This document shows, in pieces, positions 16,725 through 25,845 of a stretch of 64,000 nucleotides of DNA (the stretch's first letter is position 1; the number at the start of each line of letters is the position of its first letter). Both the position numbers and the translations under genes were made by a program. The stretch is from Salipiger bermudensis (GTDB taxonomy: Bacteria; Pseudomonadota; Alphaproteobacteria; Rhodobacterales; Rhodobacteraceae). The DNA is taken from NCBI RefSeq assembly GCF_019801965.1, contig NZ_JAHVIA010000007.1, positions 1 to 64,000 on the forward strand, in the 5' to 3' direction. The notes beneath the pieces are model-generated. The model worked only from the letters and a program-made list of their open reading frames with translations, was not told where the DNA came from and did no database searches.

Positions 16725-17402
16725 TTAGAGCCCGAGGTATGCCAGAGCGTCGAAAGATTGATCGGAGGATGACCCGAGCAGACGTTCGGCGTTTCGACGG
16801 TGGCCAGCCATCTGGCTCTCCACCTTGTCGCGCACGGTCCCCGGCGCGCCGCCATTGTTCGCATCGGATCGATTGTAGAGACCCGGTGCGCCCGCGTTGA
16901 TCGTGCTGTAGATATCGAGAAGGCCCATGCCTGGGGTCACGCCATTCTCGCGCAGGTAGCGCGCTACGGCCCCGTCAGCGCCAAGCTGAGAGCCGACTGG
17001 GTTGTCCCAATCGACGCCGTACTGTTCGGCCTGTGGCTCGCCAAACTGGATCAGGCCGCGATGCTGACCCCACTGTGTGGTCGGGCCGGCTTTGGTTGGG
17101 TCGAACGTTCCGGCTGTCTCGTATGAGATGGCCGTCGCAAGGTCGATCGGGTCCACCCCGAGGGCCGATGCCGTGTCGATGATCCCCGCCGCAACATCGT
17201 TGCCGCCATAGCTTGCCGCCGCCGCGCGCGTCGGCCCGCCATAGGTCGCAAGGGCATTGTTTCGCGCTTGCGTGTTGCCCGCGCCCTGCTGAGTGCCCAT
17301 ATTGGCGAGACGGTTGCGGAATTCTTCCTGCCGCTTCGCCGCGATAGGCGCAGCAATGGACAGCACGTTGAAACCCGAACCCGAGGGAACAGTGTTGAAC
17401 AT
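16725..17402 (-). CDS. Virion peptidoglycan hydrolase / lytic transglycosylase-like protein
   Basis: A 225-residue protein whose middle reads like a lysozyme-fold muralytic domain: LGVDPIDLATAISYETAGTF holds the catalytic-type glutamate of the transglycosylase 'S-E-T/S' region, followed by QWGQHRGLIQFGEPQA. The C-terminal part contains MGLLDIYSTINAG, also common in such domains. Located between the ejection proteins and the tailspike, it probably opens the wall during DNA entry. Confidence 0.7.
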   Translation of the reverse strand: MFNTVPSGSGFNVLSIAAPIAAKRQEEFRNRLANMGTQQGAGNTQARNNALATYGGPTRAAAASYGGNDVAAGIIDTASALGVDPIDLATAISYETAGTFDPTKAGPTTQWGQHRGLIQFGEPQAEQYGVDWDNPVGSQLGADGAVARYLRENGVTPGMGLLDIYSTINAGAPGLYNRSDANNGGAPGTVRDKVESQMAGHRRNAERLLGSSSDQSFDALAYLGL

Positions 17403-17468
17403 GGGAGGCCCCGTGAATTTTTGTGAGATGGTCTAGCGGCTAACCATAGGCGTGGTTATCTTGAGCGA

Positions 17469-17771
17469 ATGAACCAAGTAGACCCCTACCTAGCCGCTCC
17501 TGTGGCGGTTCTCGCCACCCTTGTCGTCTTGTCAGTGATTGCTATCGGTCGGCGTGTTGGCAGGATCGAAACGGAAACCGGTCGCACTGGCCCTTCATAC
17601 CTGTTCCTGAGTGTCGTCTGGATTTCAGGACTGCTGCTCTATCTGGGCAGGGATATTTCGCCGTTTCTAACGCTGCTCATGTGCATGCTTGGAGGCGCGC
17701 TCGCTGCTTTCGGTTTCGCTATCTTTGCAGTCCACGTTTGGCACTCTCTATTGCGGGCGCTGCGCCTGTAA
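17469..17771 (+). CDS. Small membrane protein on the opposite strand (candidate moron)
   Basis: A 100-residue protein with three likely membrane segments (LAAPVAVLATLVVLSVIAI, LFLSVVWISGLLLYL, LLMCMLGGALAAFGFAIFAV). It is the only plus-strand protein gene inside the late operon, and its last 53 bases overlap the 3' end of the ejection protein gene on the other strand. A ribosome site GAGCGA precedes ATG 17469. Such inserts are often expressed in the lysogen and may affect superinfection, but nothing here shows the function. Confidence 0.6.
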   Translation: MNQVDPYLAAPVAVLATLVVLSVIAIGRRVGRIETETGRTGPSYLFLSVVWISGLLLYLGRDISPFLTLLMCMLGGALAAFGFAIFAVHVWHSLLRALRL

Positions 17772-19218
17772 TAAGACCCGCCTGCGTTCTGGTGAGCTGA
17801 GGCGCGGCGGGATTCGCCGGGCGATATCCGGAAACCACATCCAGAATGTTATCAGCACCGCGCTGAACGCCACGATCTGCTGCCGCTTTCGACATTGCCC
17901 CGACGCCCATCAGAGGCAAGGTGGCGCCCCCAGAGGACATGCCCCCGACGATGTGAAGCGCCATCATGAGGCCATTCCCACTTGGCGACAGCTTCCCGAC
18001 GAGGCGCTGAATGTTCTCGGTCTTAGAGCCTTCGACAAACCGGCGCATCACCCCGATTTCCTCATCACTGAAGAACTTCGACTTCCTCTTGTCGTTGATG
18101 ATGCTCGTTACCGCCTGCCGGTACTTATTCAGGATATTCCCACCGGACCCTGTTGCGCTGGTCTGATCGCGGGCTTTTTGAAAGGCGTCCTCGAGAAGCT
18201 GTGCTTTTGCAAATCGCGAATTCGCCGCGCGGGCGGCGCTCATCAAGTTGGACGCCCCCTCCTTGCTTGCAACAAGCTCATCGATCTGCCCGATCGCATC
18301 TAGAATGCGCGGCTGATCCTTCGCCCCGCTGTATCGGGACCAAAGGTTCTTTCGGATATTGTCGAGTTGAGAAAGCGTTGTCGGCGTTCCTTGCCGACGA
18401 TCAAGGATCTTAAGAACAGCCCGACTCGCGTTGTCCGTTTCCTCGACGTAATTTTGGGCGTCAAACGCATCGCTGACCCGCTGGTATAGCGCCTGCATAT
18501 CGTCAGGTTGAAAGGTAAAGCCGCTCTGGTCTACCGCATCATACGCCGCATTCTTTGCTGCTTTCAAAGACCCGACAGACGGGCGCTGCTGAGAGTTGTC
18601 AAACAGCCGAGACACACGCTTTGGCAGCCCCTGAACCGCGTCGGAAATCTTGGGGGCCGCTGCGCCGAACAAGCCACCGAGAGCGAAGCCCGTAGCCGCA
18701 GACTTGGCGCGCTCCTGAGCACCCCCCTCACCCTCCATGAAGCCATAAAGACCGCCCGCCCCAGCTCCAAGTCCGGCGCCAGCACCCACACGGCCCACAA
18801 CCTTGCCAGCTTTCGCGGCGAGGCCCGCGGCCCCAGCACCGGGGACAAACGCTGGCGCTACATCAACGGCGAAAGCTGTCTTCGGGTTCTCCTCCCGAAA
18901 CTGCTGCTGATCCGCTCTGTATTTCTCGCGCCGACCCTCGTAATCGCCCCGCCCGATAGCGGCGTCAAAGGCTGCGTTTGCCTCGTCTCCAACCAATCCC
19001 AGAGAGAGCGCCTCGGCAAAAGAGTTCAGCCCTGTCGCGACCTTCTCCCCAACCGACATTACACCATCATCAACGCCAACCACGTTGTCTTTCAAACGCC
19101 CCATGAGCGACATATCAGCCTGAGGCGCCGCCTGCTGCTGGGCCTTCGCAGACACGCGATTGGCCTTCTCCCGCTTAGCTCGCTCAAGAAGAGCTGCTTT
19201 TAGTGCATCATTGGCCAT
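17719..19218 (-). CDS. Phage ejection/internal virion protein
   Basis: A 499-residue protein, largely helical, with a Gly/Ala-rich hydrophobic centre (VPGAGAAGLAAKAGKVVG ... GLGAGAGGLYGF). Position and composition fit the third of the P22-type ejection (DNA transfer) proteins, which leave the capsid and help form the conduit through the envelope. ATG 19218 (MANDALKAALLERAKREK) overlaps the preceding gene by 11 bases. Confidence 0.65.
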   Translation of the reverse strand: MANDALKAALLERAKREKANRVSAKAQQQAAPQADMSLMGRLKDNVVGVDDGVMSVGEKVATGLNSFAEALSLGLVGDEANAAFDAAIGRGDYEGRREKYRADQQQFREENPKTAFAVDVAPAFVPGAGAAGLAAKAGKVVGRVGAGAGLGAGAGGLYGFMEGEGGAQERAKSAATGFALGGLFGAAAPKISDAVQGLPKRVSRLFDNSQQRPSVGSLKAAKNAAYDAVDQSGFTFQPDDMQALYQRVSDAFDAQNYVEETDNASRAVLKILDRRQGTPTTLSQLDNIRKNLWSRYSGAKDQPRILDAIGQIDELVASKEGASNLMSAARAANSRFAKAQLLEDAFQKARDQTSATGSGGNILNKYRQAVTSIINDKRKSKFFSDEEIGVMRRFVEGSKTENIQRLVGKLSPSGNGLMMALHIVGGMSSGGATLPLMGVGAMSKAAADRGVQRGADNILDVVSGYRPANPAAPQLTRTQAGLITGAAPAIESAKRGLQR

Positions 19219-20431
19219 TTTCTGCAATCCATGCGTCAAGCTCTTCGTCTGTCATGCCGCCGAAATCAGGAATTTCGATTGTAGGCTTTTCAGGTTGGCC
19301 GCTGTCGCCGCCCTGCGTCTCCCGCTGATCAACGTAGTCAGCGCCGCCGCCAGAACCCAACTTGATACCTTCGATCGCATTGATGCGGTTGCGGCGCTTT
19401 TGCTCCATCACGTCCGGGCTATCTCCCGGAACAGGGAAATACTGCTGTTCAGCGTTTGCGAATTCTTCCACAGAAATGACGGCACCAGATTCCCGACGCA
19501 GAAGCGCATTGATGAAGTCTCGGCGTGCTTGGTCGAACTTCTGATATTCCGGTGTGCGCACGAAATTCCCGAGACCGCCGGGAAGGTTCCCAGCCATCCC
19601 CTGCCAGAAGTCGAGACCTTGGCTATCAAACTGATCGAGGATCTCGTTTGAATCCTGCATTCTGATGTAGAAGCCGGTGTTCTTTCCTTGCTCGACGTTC
19701 AGTTCCGGTGCGCCCCCACCGAAGCTTTCGTCAATAGTCACGCTGCCATCCGGCCCAACAGAGGTCCGCGTCGTTTTCTGTCCAGCGCGCTTATAGTCGA
19801 TCCTCGACATGGGCGTACGACCTGCGGCCTCTTCCTCCGCTACATACCTTCCGTATTCATCAGCAGGCTTGGCAGGTCCCGGAACCAGCGTCTCCGCCAT
19901 CTCGAACGCTTCAGCCGCACCGGTCAGGCCAGCCGCGATCACCGGGAACGTCTCGTAGGTGACTTGCGACGGGTCGATGCCAGCGCCTTGGATCGCCTGC
20001 GCGTTCTGCTGGACAAACTGCCCGAAGGCGTCCGGGCCCTGACGATAGGCGACAGCGGCTTGCGATAGGCTCTGGCGAATGCCTTGAGCCTCCTGCGCGC
20101 GCTGGTACTCGGTCATCTTCGCAGCGTGCTCTTCCGCCGCCCGCTTGCCGCGCGCCTTGAGCTCGTCCAGCTGCGCCCGGTCCACCTGCATGCCCATGTC
20201 GAACTGCTGCTGAGCCCGCGCGTCCGCCGCGCTCTGCCGCCGCATGTCAAACGCCGCCATCGGGTCAATCTGAGCCAGCTTCGCCAGCGCATTCGGATCG
20301 CCAGACGCGATGCCTGCGCCTTCCGTGCGGTAGAGGTCCGCGAGGCTGTTCTGCTGGCGGATCGCCTGCATGTTCTGCCCAAGCTGCATCCCGCGACCGA
20401 CAGAGCCGCCGAGGTCGAAAACGTTGGCCAT
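19208..20431 (-). CDS. Phage ejection/DNA transfer protein
   Basis: A 407-residue protein starting MANVFDLGGSVGRGMQLGQN, Gln/Ala-rich and helical in its first half, then mixed. The segment FDQARRDFINALLRRESGAV is recurrent in phage proteins of this position and is followed by YFPVPGDSP. The C-terminus has GMTDEELDAWIAENGQ. It sits between two other ejection-type proteins in the usual P22-like order. No enzymatic motif is seen. Confidence 0.7.
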   Translation of the reverse strand: MANVFDLGGSVGRGMQLGQNMQAIRQQNSLADLYRTEGAGIASGDPNALAKLAQIDPMAAFDMRRQSAADARAQQQFDMGMQVDRAQLDELKARGKRAAEEHAAKMTEYQRAQEAQGIRQSLSQAAVAYRQGPDAFGQFVQQNAQAIQGAGIDPSQVTYETFPVIAAGLTGAAEAFEMAETLVPGPAKPADEYGRYVAEEEAAGRTPMSRIDYKRAGQKTTRTSVGPDGSVTIDESFGGGAPELNVEQGKNTGFYIRMQDSNEILDQFDSQGLDFWQGMAGNLPGGLGNFVRTPEYQKFDQARRDFINALLRRESGAVISVEEFANAEQQYFPVPGDSPDVMEQKRRNRINAIEGIKLGSGGGADYVDQRETQGGDSGQPEKPTIEIPDFGGMTDEELDAWIAENGQ

Positions 20432-20440
20432 GTCGTGTCC

Positions 20441-21331
20441 TTATCCGAAGTAACCAGCTCTCGACATGCCGTAGATAGTGCCGAGGTTGTTGAACGTGCC
20501 TTGCAGCGCGTTGTTGACGCCTTGGTAGCCGCTTGCCCGAGCCTGACCTGCGGCCATCATGTTTTGCCCCGCCTGATTGGCGTAGTTCGTGCCATATGCG
20601 GCGGTTTGAGAGGCCGAGCTCTGCCCCTGCCCTGCCAGACCGGCGATGCGGTTTAGCCAGTTGTTGTATTCTTGGTTCTGCCGCCCCTGTGCGTCAGTCG
20701 CGAGAGCGTTGAGCGTTGCCCCGCTGAGACGCATTCCGCGCGCCGCTGCGTTGCGGTTGATCGCCTCCTGCGACTGGTCGAGGGCGTACTGAAACCCGGG
20801 CGTCTCCTGAAAGCCTTGATACTCGTAGCCCGCCGCGTTGTTTGCTGCGCGCTGCGCCTCGCCCATCGTGTTGTAGGTCTTTCCACCGACGCTGTAGGTC
20901 GTGGTTGCTGCCTGTGCTGCTGCCGGGCCACTATCGAAAAGCGGTTGGCGCCCGGTAGCGGCCCTAAGCTTTTCCGCCGCTTGGAAGAGTGGAAAGTTGC
21001 GGGCGATATATCTGGCCGGGTGCGTATCAGGAGACCAAACGCCTTGCGTTCCGCTTTGCGCCGTTTGTGGTGCTGGCGTGGTCGTTTGCGAAATCACCGG
21101 CTGGATATCGTTCGGGTTCGCGCCAAGGCCGAGCTCGTAGTTCAGAGCGGCAAGCGCATTGGTCCCGGCATCGTACCACGGCTTTTGCAGGTCGATGTTG
21201 TTGTAATAGATTTCGCGCTGGAGTTCCGTCGAATCCTCAGCCGCATCAGCCTGTGCATCTGCTGCTTTGCTGGCGGATCGCGAACCAATCAGACCGCTTG
21301 CGATGCTGCCGACTGCTGCACCTATTGCCAT
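20441..21331 (-). CDS. Phage DNA ejection/transfer protein
   Basis: A 296-residue protein starting MAIGAAVGSIASGLIGSRSA, a short hydrophobic glycine-rich start followed by helical Asn/Ala/Gln-rich sequence (GFQETPGFQYALDQSQEAIN, YNNWLNRIAGLAGQGQ). Proteins of this pattern are common in P22-like phages after the neck genes and are thought to enter the cell with the DNA. ATG 21331 with AAGGA upstream is chosen over ATG 21340. Confidence 0.7.
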   Translation of the reverse strand: MAIGAAVGSIASGLIGSRSASKAADAQADAAEDSTELQREIYYNNIDLQKPWYDAGTNALAALNYELGLGANPNDIQPVISQTTTPAPQTAQSGTQGVWSPDTHPARYIARNFPLFQAAEKLRAATGRQPLFDSGPAAAQAATTTYSVGGKTYNTMGEAQRAANNAAGYEYQGFQETPGFQYALDQSQEAINRNAAARGMRLSGATLNALATDAQGRQNQEYNNWLNRIAGLAGQGQSSASQTAAYGTNYANQAGQNMMAAGQARASGYQGVNNALQGTFNNLGTIYGMSRAGYFG

Positions 21332-21714
21332 GGCGTCCATCCTTGCATGATGAGATTGCCGGAACCGAGTGGCATGGTTCCATCCTTTACGAAGCCGAGA
21401 CGGCGCGCGAACGCGATCGCAGCCCTATTGCTTTCCGGCGTCCAGCCGATGATGCGCTCGCACTCGTGAGCGTCCCAGAACGCCCTGAGGATGCGCTTTG
21501 CTGGCTCAGTCGACCTGCCCCAGCCTTCTGGCTTGACCCCGTAGTGGCCGCCCCAGACGCCCGGCCAGGGCATCTTGTGGAACACCCCGCAGACATGCTG
21601 ATCAGCCCAATACTCAAAGCCCTCTTCGGGCAGCGCATACGGGTCGAGGTCAAAAAGCCGCTGCGACTTGTGCTCGAAGAACGGCGCGGCCTCGATCGCG
21701 GTGAGTTGCCTCAC
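21322..21714 (-). CDS. GNAT-family acetyltransferase (phage)
   Basis: A 130-residue protein with acetyl-CoA-binding features: a catalytic-core strand FHKMPWPGVWGGHYGVKPEG, then RILRAFWDAHECERIIGWTP and NRAAIAFARRLGFVKDGTMP, the usual C-terminal GNAT motif. The start is a GTG at 21714 that overlaps the stop of the gene before it. Phage-encoded GNAT proteins of this kind lie among structural genes; the substrate is unknown. Confidence 0.8.
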   Translation of the reverse strand: MRQLTAIEAAPFFEHKSQRLFDLDPYALPEEGFEYWADQHVCGVFHKMPWPGVWGGHYGVKPEGWGRSTEPAKRILRAFWDAHECERIIGWTPESNRAAIAFARRLGFVKDGTMPLGSGNLIMQGWTPWQ

Positions 21715-21914
21715 GGCAGGAGAGCCGCCTCTAGTGTTCCAAGCGGCGTAACGCTGTGCTCGCCGCACCACCCGTCATTGCTCATGATCGGGAAGTTATT
21801 CAGGCCGATATCCTCGCGCTCCCAGAGGCGCGCGGGCGGGTATCTACGGCAATACACCGTGTCGTCATCGCGCGGATAAGACATCTCGCAATTGCTGCAA
21901 ACTCTCGCCGTCAT
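21711..21914 (-). CDS. Small four-cysteine protein
   Basis: Sixty-seven residues starting MTARVCSNCEMSYPRDDD, with CSNC, a later C in DTVYCRRYPP and one in GWCGEHS, enough for a zinc site. Both ends overlap neighbours by four bases. It may be an accessory partner of the next gene's acetyltransferase; function unknown. Confidence 0.6.
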   Translation of the reverse strand: MTARVCSNCEMSYPRDDDTVYCRRYPPARLWEREDIGLNNFPIMSNDGWCGEHSVTPLGTLEAALLP

Positions 21915-22780
21915 TGGAGGTCTTCCTCGTACCAAATGAGGGTAAGAGCCACTCGCGCCGCATTCGAGAGAGAGCCACCCGCGCCCCCGATCTGGTAGGC
22001 AAAGCTCTGGCCGGGCTCGATGATGCGATTCACGTCAATGCGAAACTGCACGCCGTCCACCGGGAGGATCTGCCCGAGCGCTGGCGTGCCAAGGCTCGTC
22101 CCGTTGACCGCGTATTCAAAATCCGCCGCCGATGACGCCGCACCCGGCTTGAGGTTGTTCGGTGTTACCGACGTCCCACCTGTCAGGGCTGTCGAGTATG
22201 TCGGGAAGAACTCAAGCTCCAGGTTGGTTTGCCCGGAGGCCCTGTTGTTGGAGATCAGGCGCTGCGTCAGGAAGTAGCGCTTGTCGGTGCTGTCATTCTG
22301 AAAGCGCGCCTGAAGGTAGTTGGACGCCGTCACGGATTGAGTGCTTGTCCCGACAGAGTATGCCCGCCCTGCGCGCTGCGCCTCCTCGAAGGCATCGTGC
22401 ACAGGTCCGATGACGAACACCGTGTTTGGCGCGGCATGCGCGACGATCTCGATATCAACGGACCCGCTGGTCCACGCCGTCGCCTCAACCTTCGCGACGG
22501 AGCCGCCAGCAACGAACCGATATTCCCGGCTTACCGCCGACCCCGTACCAACAATCTGGTTCGTGCCGATCGACCCGACACCAGATTGAAAGAGAAGCCG
22601 TCCGCCTTCCGCCGTGCTGGTCGAGGTCGCCAGCCCGGTCACTGTGAGCGTCCCGGTGAACGTTCCTGTGACAGTGATGATGCCTGAGGCGCAGTTGTTG
22701 ATATCCAGCTCAACCGTCTCGTTCAGCGCGTCGATCGTTCCGCTGGTCGCGATGTTCGTTGGCGGCGGGACATAGGTCAT
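21911..22780 (-). CDS. Phage structural protein, beta-rich
   Basis: A 289-residue protein with Thr/Gly/Val-rich beta sequence at the start (ASGIITVTGTFTGTLTVTG) and a mixed second half. It sits between the fibre-like protein and the acetyltransferase, and overlaps both neighbours by four bases. Probably a virion component; family not recognised. Confidence 0.6.
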   Translation of the reverse strand: MTYVPPPTNIATSGTIDALNETVELDINNCASGIITVTGTFTGTLTVTGLATSTSTAEGGRLLFQSGVGSIGTNQIVGTGSAVSREYRFVAGGSVAKVEATAWTSGSVDIEIVAHAAPNTVFVIGPVHDAFEEAQRAGRAYSVGTSTQSVTASNYLQARFQNDSTDKRYFLTQRLISNNRASGQTNLELEFFPTYSTALTGGTSVTPNNLKPGAASSAADFEYAVNGTSLGTPALGQILPVDGVQFRIDVNRIIEPGQSFAYQIGGAGGSLSNAARVALTLIWYEEDLQ

Positions 22781-23373
22781 ACGATAAACCAGTTCGTTCC
22801 GTCGCAGTGGACGGTCAGGGACATTCCGCTAAGCGTGATCGGCGCGGTGGCGCTGCCCTCCACGGTGCCAGTCGCTGGCGTGAGGGTGACAGCATTTGTC
22901 GTGCTGTCGGTTTTCTTGATGTTCAGCACACGGCCATCCTCTGCGGTGAGGTTGACCACGATCGCGCCTGAGCTCGCATCGCAAAGAACGGTCGTCACGT
23001 CGCCAGGGTTGTGCGGGCTATCCGCGAAGGTGATGCTTTCCATCTCCTTGACGGTGACGCTCTCAAGATCCGTCCTTAGCAGCGCGATCGCCGCGACGTT
23101 GGCCGCGATAGCAGCCGTGTTCGTCGCGATGTTCCCAGCGTTCAGGGCGATGTTGCCGGTGTTTGTCGCGATCTGCGTTGCGTTGGCCGCAATATCGATC
23201 GTGTTCTGCTCGATCTGCGTCTGTTGCTCTTCGCTGAGCTCGACAACCGTATCGACGGAGGGCCTCAGGCTTAGATCGAGCCACCGCAGAAAGGCCGGAG
23301 TTGCGATAAGACGACCCGTCTGGTCCCGAACCGCGATCTCCTGCCGAGGCGCAAAGGACGGCAGCTTAGCCAT
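22777..23373 (-). CDS. Fibre-like phage protein with Ala/Asn heptad repeats
   Basis: A 198-residue protein with three parts. The N-terminus reads FAPRQEIAVRDQTGRLIATPAF. From about residue 50 to 100 lies a run of short repeats of the IATNTGNIA / IAANVAAIA type, expected to form a trimeric coiled coil. A beta C-terminal domain ends CDGTNWFIV, a common end of phage fibre and needle proteins. It may be the tail needle or a short fibre (P22 gp26-like role), judged by its place after the gp10-like gene. Confidence 0.65.
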   Translation of the reverse strand: MAKLPSFAPRQEIAVRDQTGRLIATPAFLRWLDLSLRPSVDTVVELSEEQQTQIEQNTIDIAANATQIATNTGNIALNAGNIATNTAAIAANVAAIALLRTDLESVTVKEMESITFADSPHNPGDVTTVLCDASSGAIVVNLTAEDGRVLNIKKTDSTTNAVTLTPATGTVEGSATAPITLSGMSLTVHCDGTNWFIV

Positions 23374-24718
23374 AGTCTACCGCCACCCCAACGATGTTGC
23401 GCGGCACGTTGTCCGTGATGCGAAGACGCGCCTTACCGACCTCAAACAAGCCTAGGGCATTCCACTGCGCGCGCTTGGCGTACTGGCCGAGCCCGCCCAT
23501 CTCGCGCCACATCTCCGGCCCCCACGAATAGCCGTCGCGACTGGTTTGCAGCATCACCTCCGGCGCGCGCCCGAGACCACCCGTTCCGCCCTCCACGTCG
23601 AGATAGAAGCGCGTGACACGGAAGTAGCGGCCACCTCGGGCCACCAGCGGCGCAACAGCCTCAGCCTGCATCGTCTCCCCGAAGTCAGAGAAATCGCTCT
23701 CGCTGACCGTGGCAATCTTGCCGTTGCTGCACCCGAAATACTGCTCACCTTGGAACAGGAGCGCGGCCTCGGCCAGCCAGGGGCCATAGCTCAGCCCGGA
23801 CGACCGCTCGTGCCACAGGCCGGTCACAAGGTCGAAGACAAGCGTTGTGCCGCCCTCTCGCGTGATGGCGTAGAATTCGTGCCCCTGATCCGAGAAGGTA
23901 AACCCGCCGGTCACGGTTGACCGCTCAAGCTCGTCCTTGATTTCCGGCGTGCTGATCCACTGAGGATCTGCGCCGAGCACGCGGGCCACCTTCTTGTCAG
24001 GCGTCACCCAGAAGAGCGAGTTGTCGGCCTCTGCGACGGTCTTGCCGCTGATGGTGCCGATCTCGATGATTGCACCCTGGTTTCGCGTGAAGGGAAAGTC
24101 AGTAGCGCCCGAGTTGTAAAACCGCTCCACCGTCTCGGAGCCGAGGAAATACACCTCGCCGTGGTCGAAGTACGCCGCGAGCAGCGGGTCGGCATTGTAT
24201 TCCGCCGCCACGAAGTCAGCCGCGTCAAAGGTCGTCGCATCGTCCAGCGCGGAAAGCTGGATGAGGTCGTCGACACCCGCTCCCGTGCCGATGACGATCA
24301 TGTAGCCGTCAGCGCTCGTCACGCCCACAGGCGTATCAACAGCGCCCGTGCTGTAGCTCGCGGTCGTCAGGCCGTTGCAGACGTAGTAGACGCCGCCAAC
24401 CACGATCGCCACCTGAGTGCGGTTGGCAGCCATGTAGGTCTCGCCGTCCGTGATCGTGCCGACATTCGACACCACGCCAGCCGCCGTGATCTTCCAGACG
24501 ATCCCGCCAGATGCGACGAACATGTTGCCGCCCATCTGGATCATCGAACGAACCGGATCGCCCGTGCCGGTATCCGCAAACTCTGAAAGCCCGCCCGTGC
24601 CAACCAGCACGATCTGCGACACGCCCTCAGAAGGGCGCGCGAAGTAGTTCACCACCCGCTCGCCGCTATAGCTGCGGCTGCCGGGCTTGGACTGGCGAGC
24701 GAACGGGTTGAAACTCAC
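23366..24718 (-). CDS. Packaged DNA stabilization protein (P22 gp10-like)
   Basis: A 450-residue protein with the beta-propeller-like pattern of the P22 gp10 tail-hub family: starts with NPFARQSKPGSRSYSGERVVN, has repeated glycine-rich blades (GGNMFVASGGIVWKI, GYMIVIGTGAGVDDLIQLS), and ends NALGLFEVGKARLRI with NIVGVAVDYG. It closes the portal after packaging together with the gp4-like protein encoded just before it. The start overlaps the gp4-like stop. Confidence 0.85.
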   Translation of the reverse strand: MSFNPFARQSKPGSRSYSGERVVNYFARPSEGVSQIVLVGTGGLSEFADTGTGDPVRSMIQMGGNMFVASGGIVWKITAAGVVSNVGTITDGETYMAANRTQVAIVVGGVYYVCNGLTTASYSTGAVDTPVGVTSADGYMIVIGTGAGVDDLIQLSALDDATTFDAADFVAAEYNADPLLAAYFDHGEVYFLGSETVERFYNSGATDFPFTRNQGAIIEIGTISGKTVAEADNSLFWVTPDKKVARVLGADPQWISTPEIKDELERSTVTGGFTFSDQGHEFYAITREGGTTLVFDLVTGLWHERSSGLSYGPWLAEAALLFQGEQYFGCSNGKIATVSESDFSDFGETMQAEAVAPLVARGGRYFRVTRFYLDVEGGTGGLGRAPEVMLQTSRDGYSWGPEMWREMGGLGQYAKRAQWNALGLFEVGKARLRITDNVPRNIVGVAVDYG

Positions 24719-25113
24719 GTGGTGGTCAGCGGCAAATTGCCGTCCCTGTCTTCACGCGACGGCGGGCGCAGGAGCGCCGCGTCAACTGTGAGCGTCGGAA
24801 TCTCCACATACGCGGCTTGCAGCGTGCGGAACCAGTCGTCAGCATCGAAGCTCGGCGGCACGGTGAAGTCCGACGACATGCGCCCCGCGAGCAGGTAGAC
24901 CGTGCCCTCGATGAACTCATTCCCAAGGGGGAACGTGTCACTCATCGTGAGCTCAACGTGCTCGGTATCCACCGAACGCGCCTTCCACCCGTACATCATG
25001 GCGTTGAGCGCAAAGAGCGCCTCGTCAGCCTCATCAGCGCTCGGCTCTTGCCCGATGCCGACCACGCCGATCTTGGTGAGCGCCGCCTTGATGATATCGC
25101 GCGCGGTGGTCAC
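24715..25113 (-). CDS. Tail accessory factor (P22 gp4-like)
   Basis: A 132-residue protein starting from a GTG at 25113 (MTTARDIIKAALTKIGVV). The pattern 'I..AL.kIGV...G..psa.e...AL..LN.M...W' is that of the P22 gp4 head-completion family, which binds the portal and starts tail assembly. It overlaps the TGA of the gene before it (GTGA). Confidence 0.85.
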   Translation of the reverse strand: MTTARDIIKAALTKIGVVGIGQEPSADEADEALFALNAMMYGWKARSVDTEHVELTMSDTFPLGNEFIEGTVYLLAGRMSSDFTVPPSFDADDWFRTLQAAYVEIPTLTVDAALLRPPSREDRDGNLPLTTT

Positions 25114-25259
25114 TTCTCGGCCTTCTCGATCTTCTCAGCCATGCCAGCGGGCGTGTCAGCCCAACCGCGCGGCGGACGTCCTTCCGGGAACAGCTTGGCT
25201 TCGATCTTGCCGTCCGCGATGCGATAGCCCCACTCGGGGGGATTCTTCTTCTCGGCCAT
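25110..25259 (-). CDS. Short phage protein in the head-tail region
   Basis: A 49-residue protein: MAEKKNPPEWGYRIADGKIE with KLFPEGRPPRGWADTPAGM and a lysine/glutamate tail. Its stop overlaps the next start, and a GGAGGGCGAC sequence precedes the ATG, so it is a real small gene of the operon. Function unknown. Confidence 0.65.
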   Translation of the reverse strand: MAEKKNPPEWGYRIADGKIEAKLFPEGRPPRGWADTPAGMAEKIEKAEK

Positions 25260-25271
25260 GTCGCCCTCCAT

Positions 25272-25844
25272 CTACAGATGCTTCCACACCCGTCTGTTTC
25301 GAATGTCTGAAATCTGCGTCGTAGATACGCCGAACCGCTTAGACAGATTTACGCCTGTGTCTGCGCTAGCACGAATTTCTAAGACTTGCGCGGCTGTGAG
25401 CTTAGAGCAGCCGTGAGCCTCTCCCTTCGAGGTGCCGTAGACGTGGCGTCCTCGGCTCATCTTATCCGCCATATTGTCGTCGTGAGTTCCGAGGCGCAGA
25501 TGGCTAGGTCTCACGCACCCGGGGTTGTCGCATGAGTGAAGCACATGCTTCGGACCTGGGTCCTCACCGTGCGCTAATCGCCAAGAAACCCTATGGGCCA
25601 AATTAGGCGTTTCCTTGATTGCAAACCGCCCATAGCCGTTGGGGTCCTTGCCAGCCGTCCACTCCCAGCACCCCTCGGAAACAGAGACGTTCATCCAGAA
25701 GCGCTCGAACTCGCACAGGCCGTGAGCCTGATTTTGCCTGACGACCGTTGGGTCTCCGTACTTTCGCCACTTGGCGTAGTGTTTAGAGCACCAGCCTCTA
25801 CCGAATTTCGGCTTATTGCAGCCTTCAATCTTGCAGGTCTTCAT
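25272..25844 (-). CDS. HNH homing-type endonuclease
   Basis: A 190-residue free-standing HNH endonuclease. The N-terminus has a zinc-binding CKIEGCNKPKFGRGWC block, and the nuclease centre is HVLHSCDNPGCVRPSHLRLGT (about 100-120; split by its Cys/His ligands). The C-terminal part carries a helix-turn-helix segment (VNLSKRFGVSTTQISDIRNR) that would read DNA. It sits between the coat and neck genes, where such elements invade phage genomes. Its ribosome site lies in a perfect hairpin, suggesting tight translational control. Confidence 0.88.
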   Translation of the reverse strand: MKTCKIEGCNKPKFGRGWCSKHYAKWRKYGDPTVVRQNQAHGLCEFERFWMNVSVSEGCWEWTAGKDPNGYGRFAIKETPNLAHRVSWRLAHGEDPGPKHVLHSCDNPGCVRPSHLRLGTHDDNMADKMSRGRHVYGTSKGEAHGCSKLTAAQVLEIRASADTGVNLSKRFGVSTTQISDIRNRRVWKHL

Positions 25845-25845
25845 G

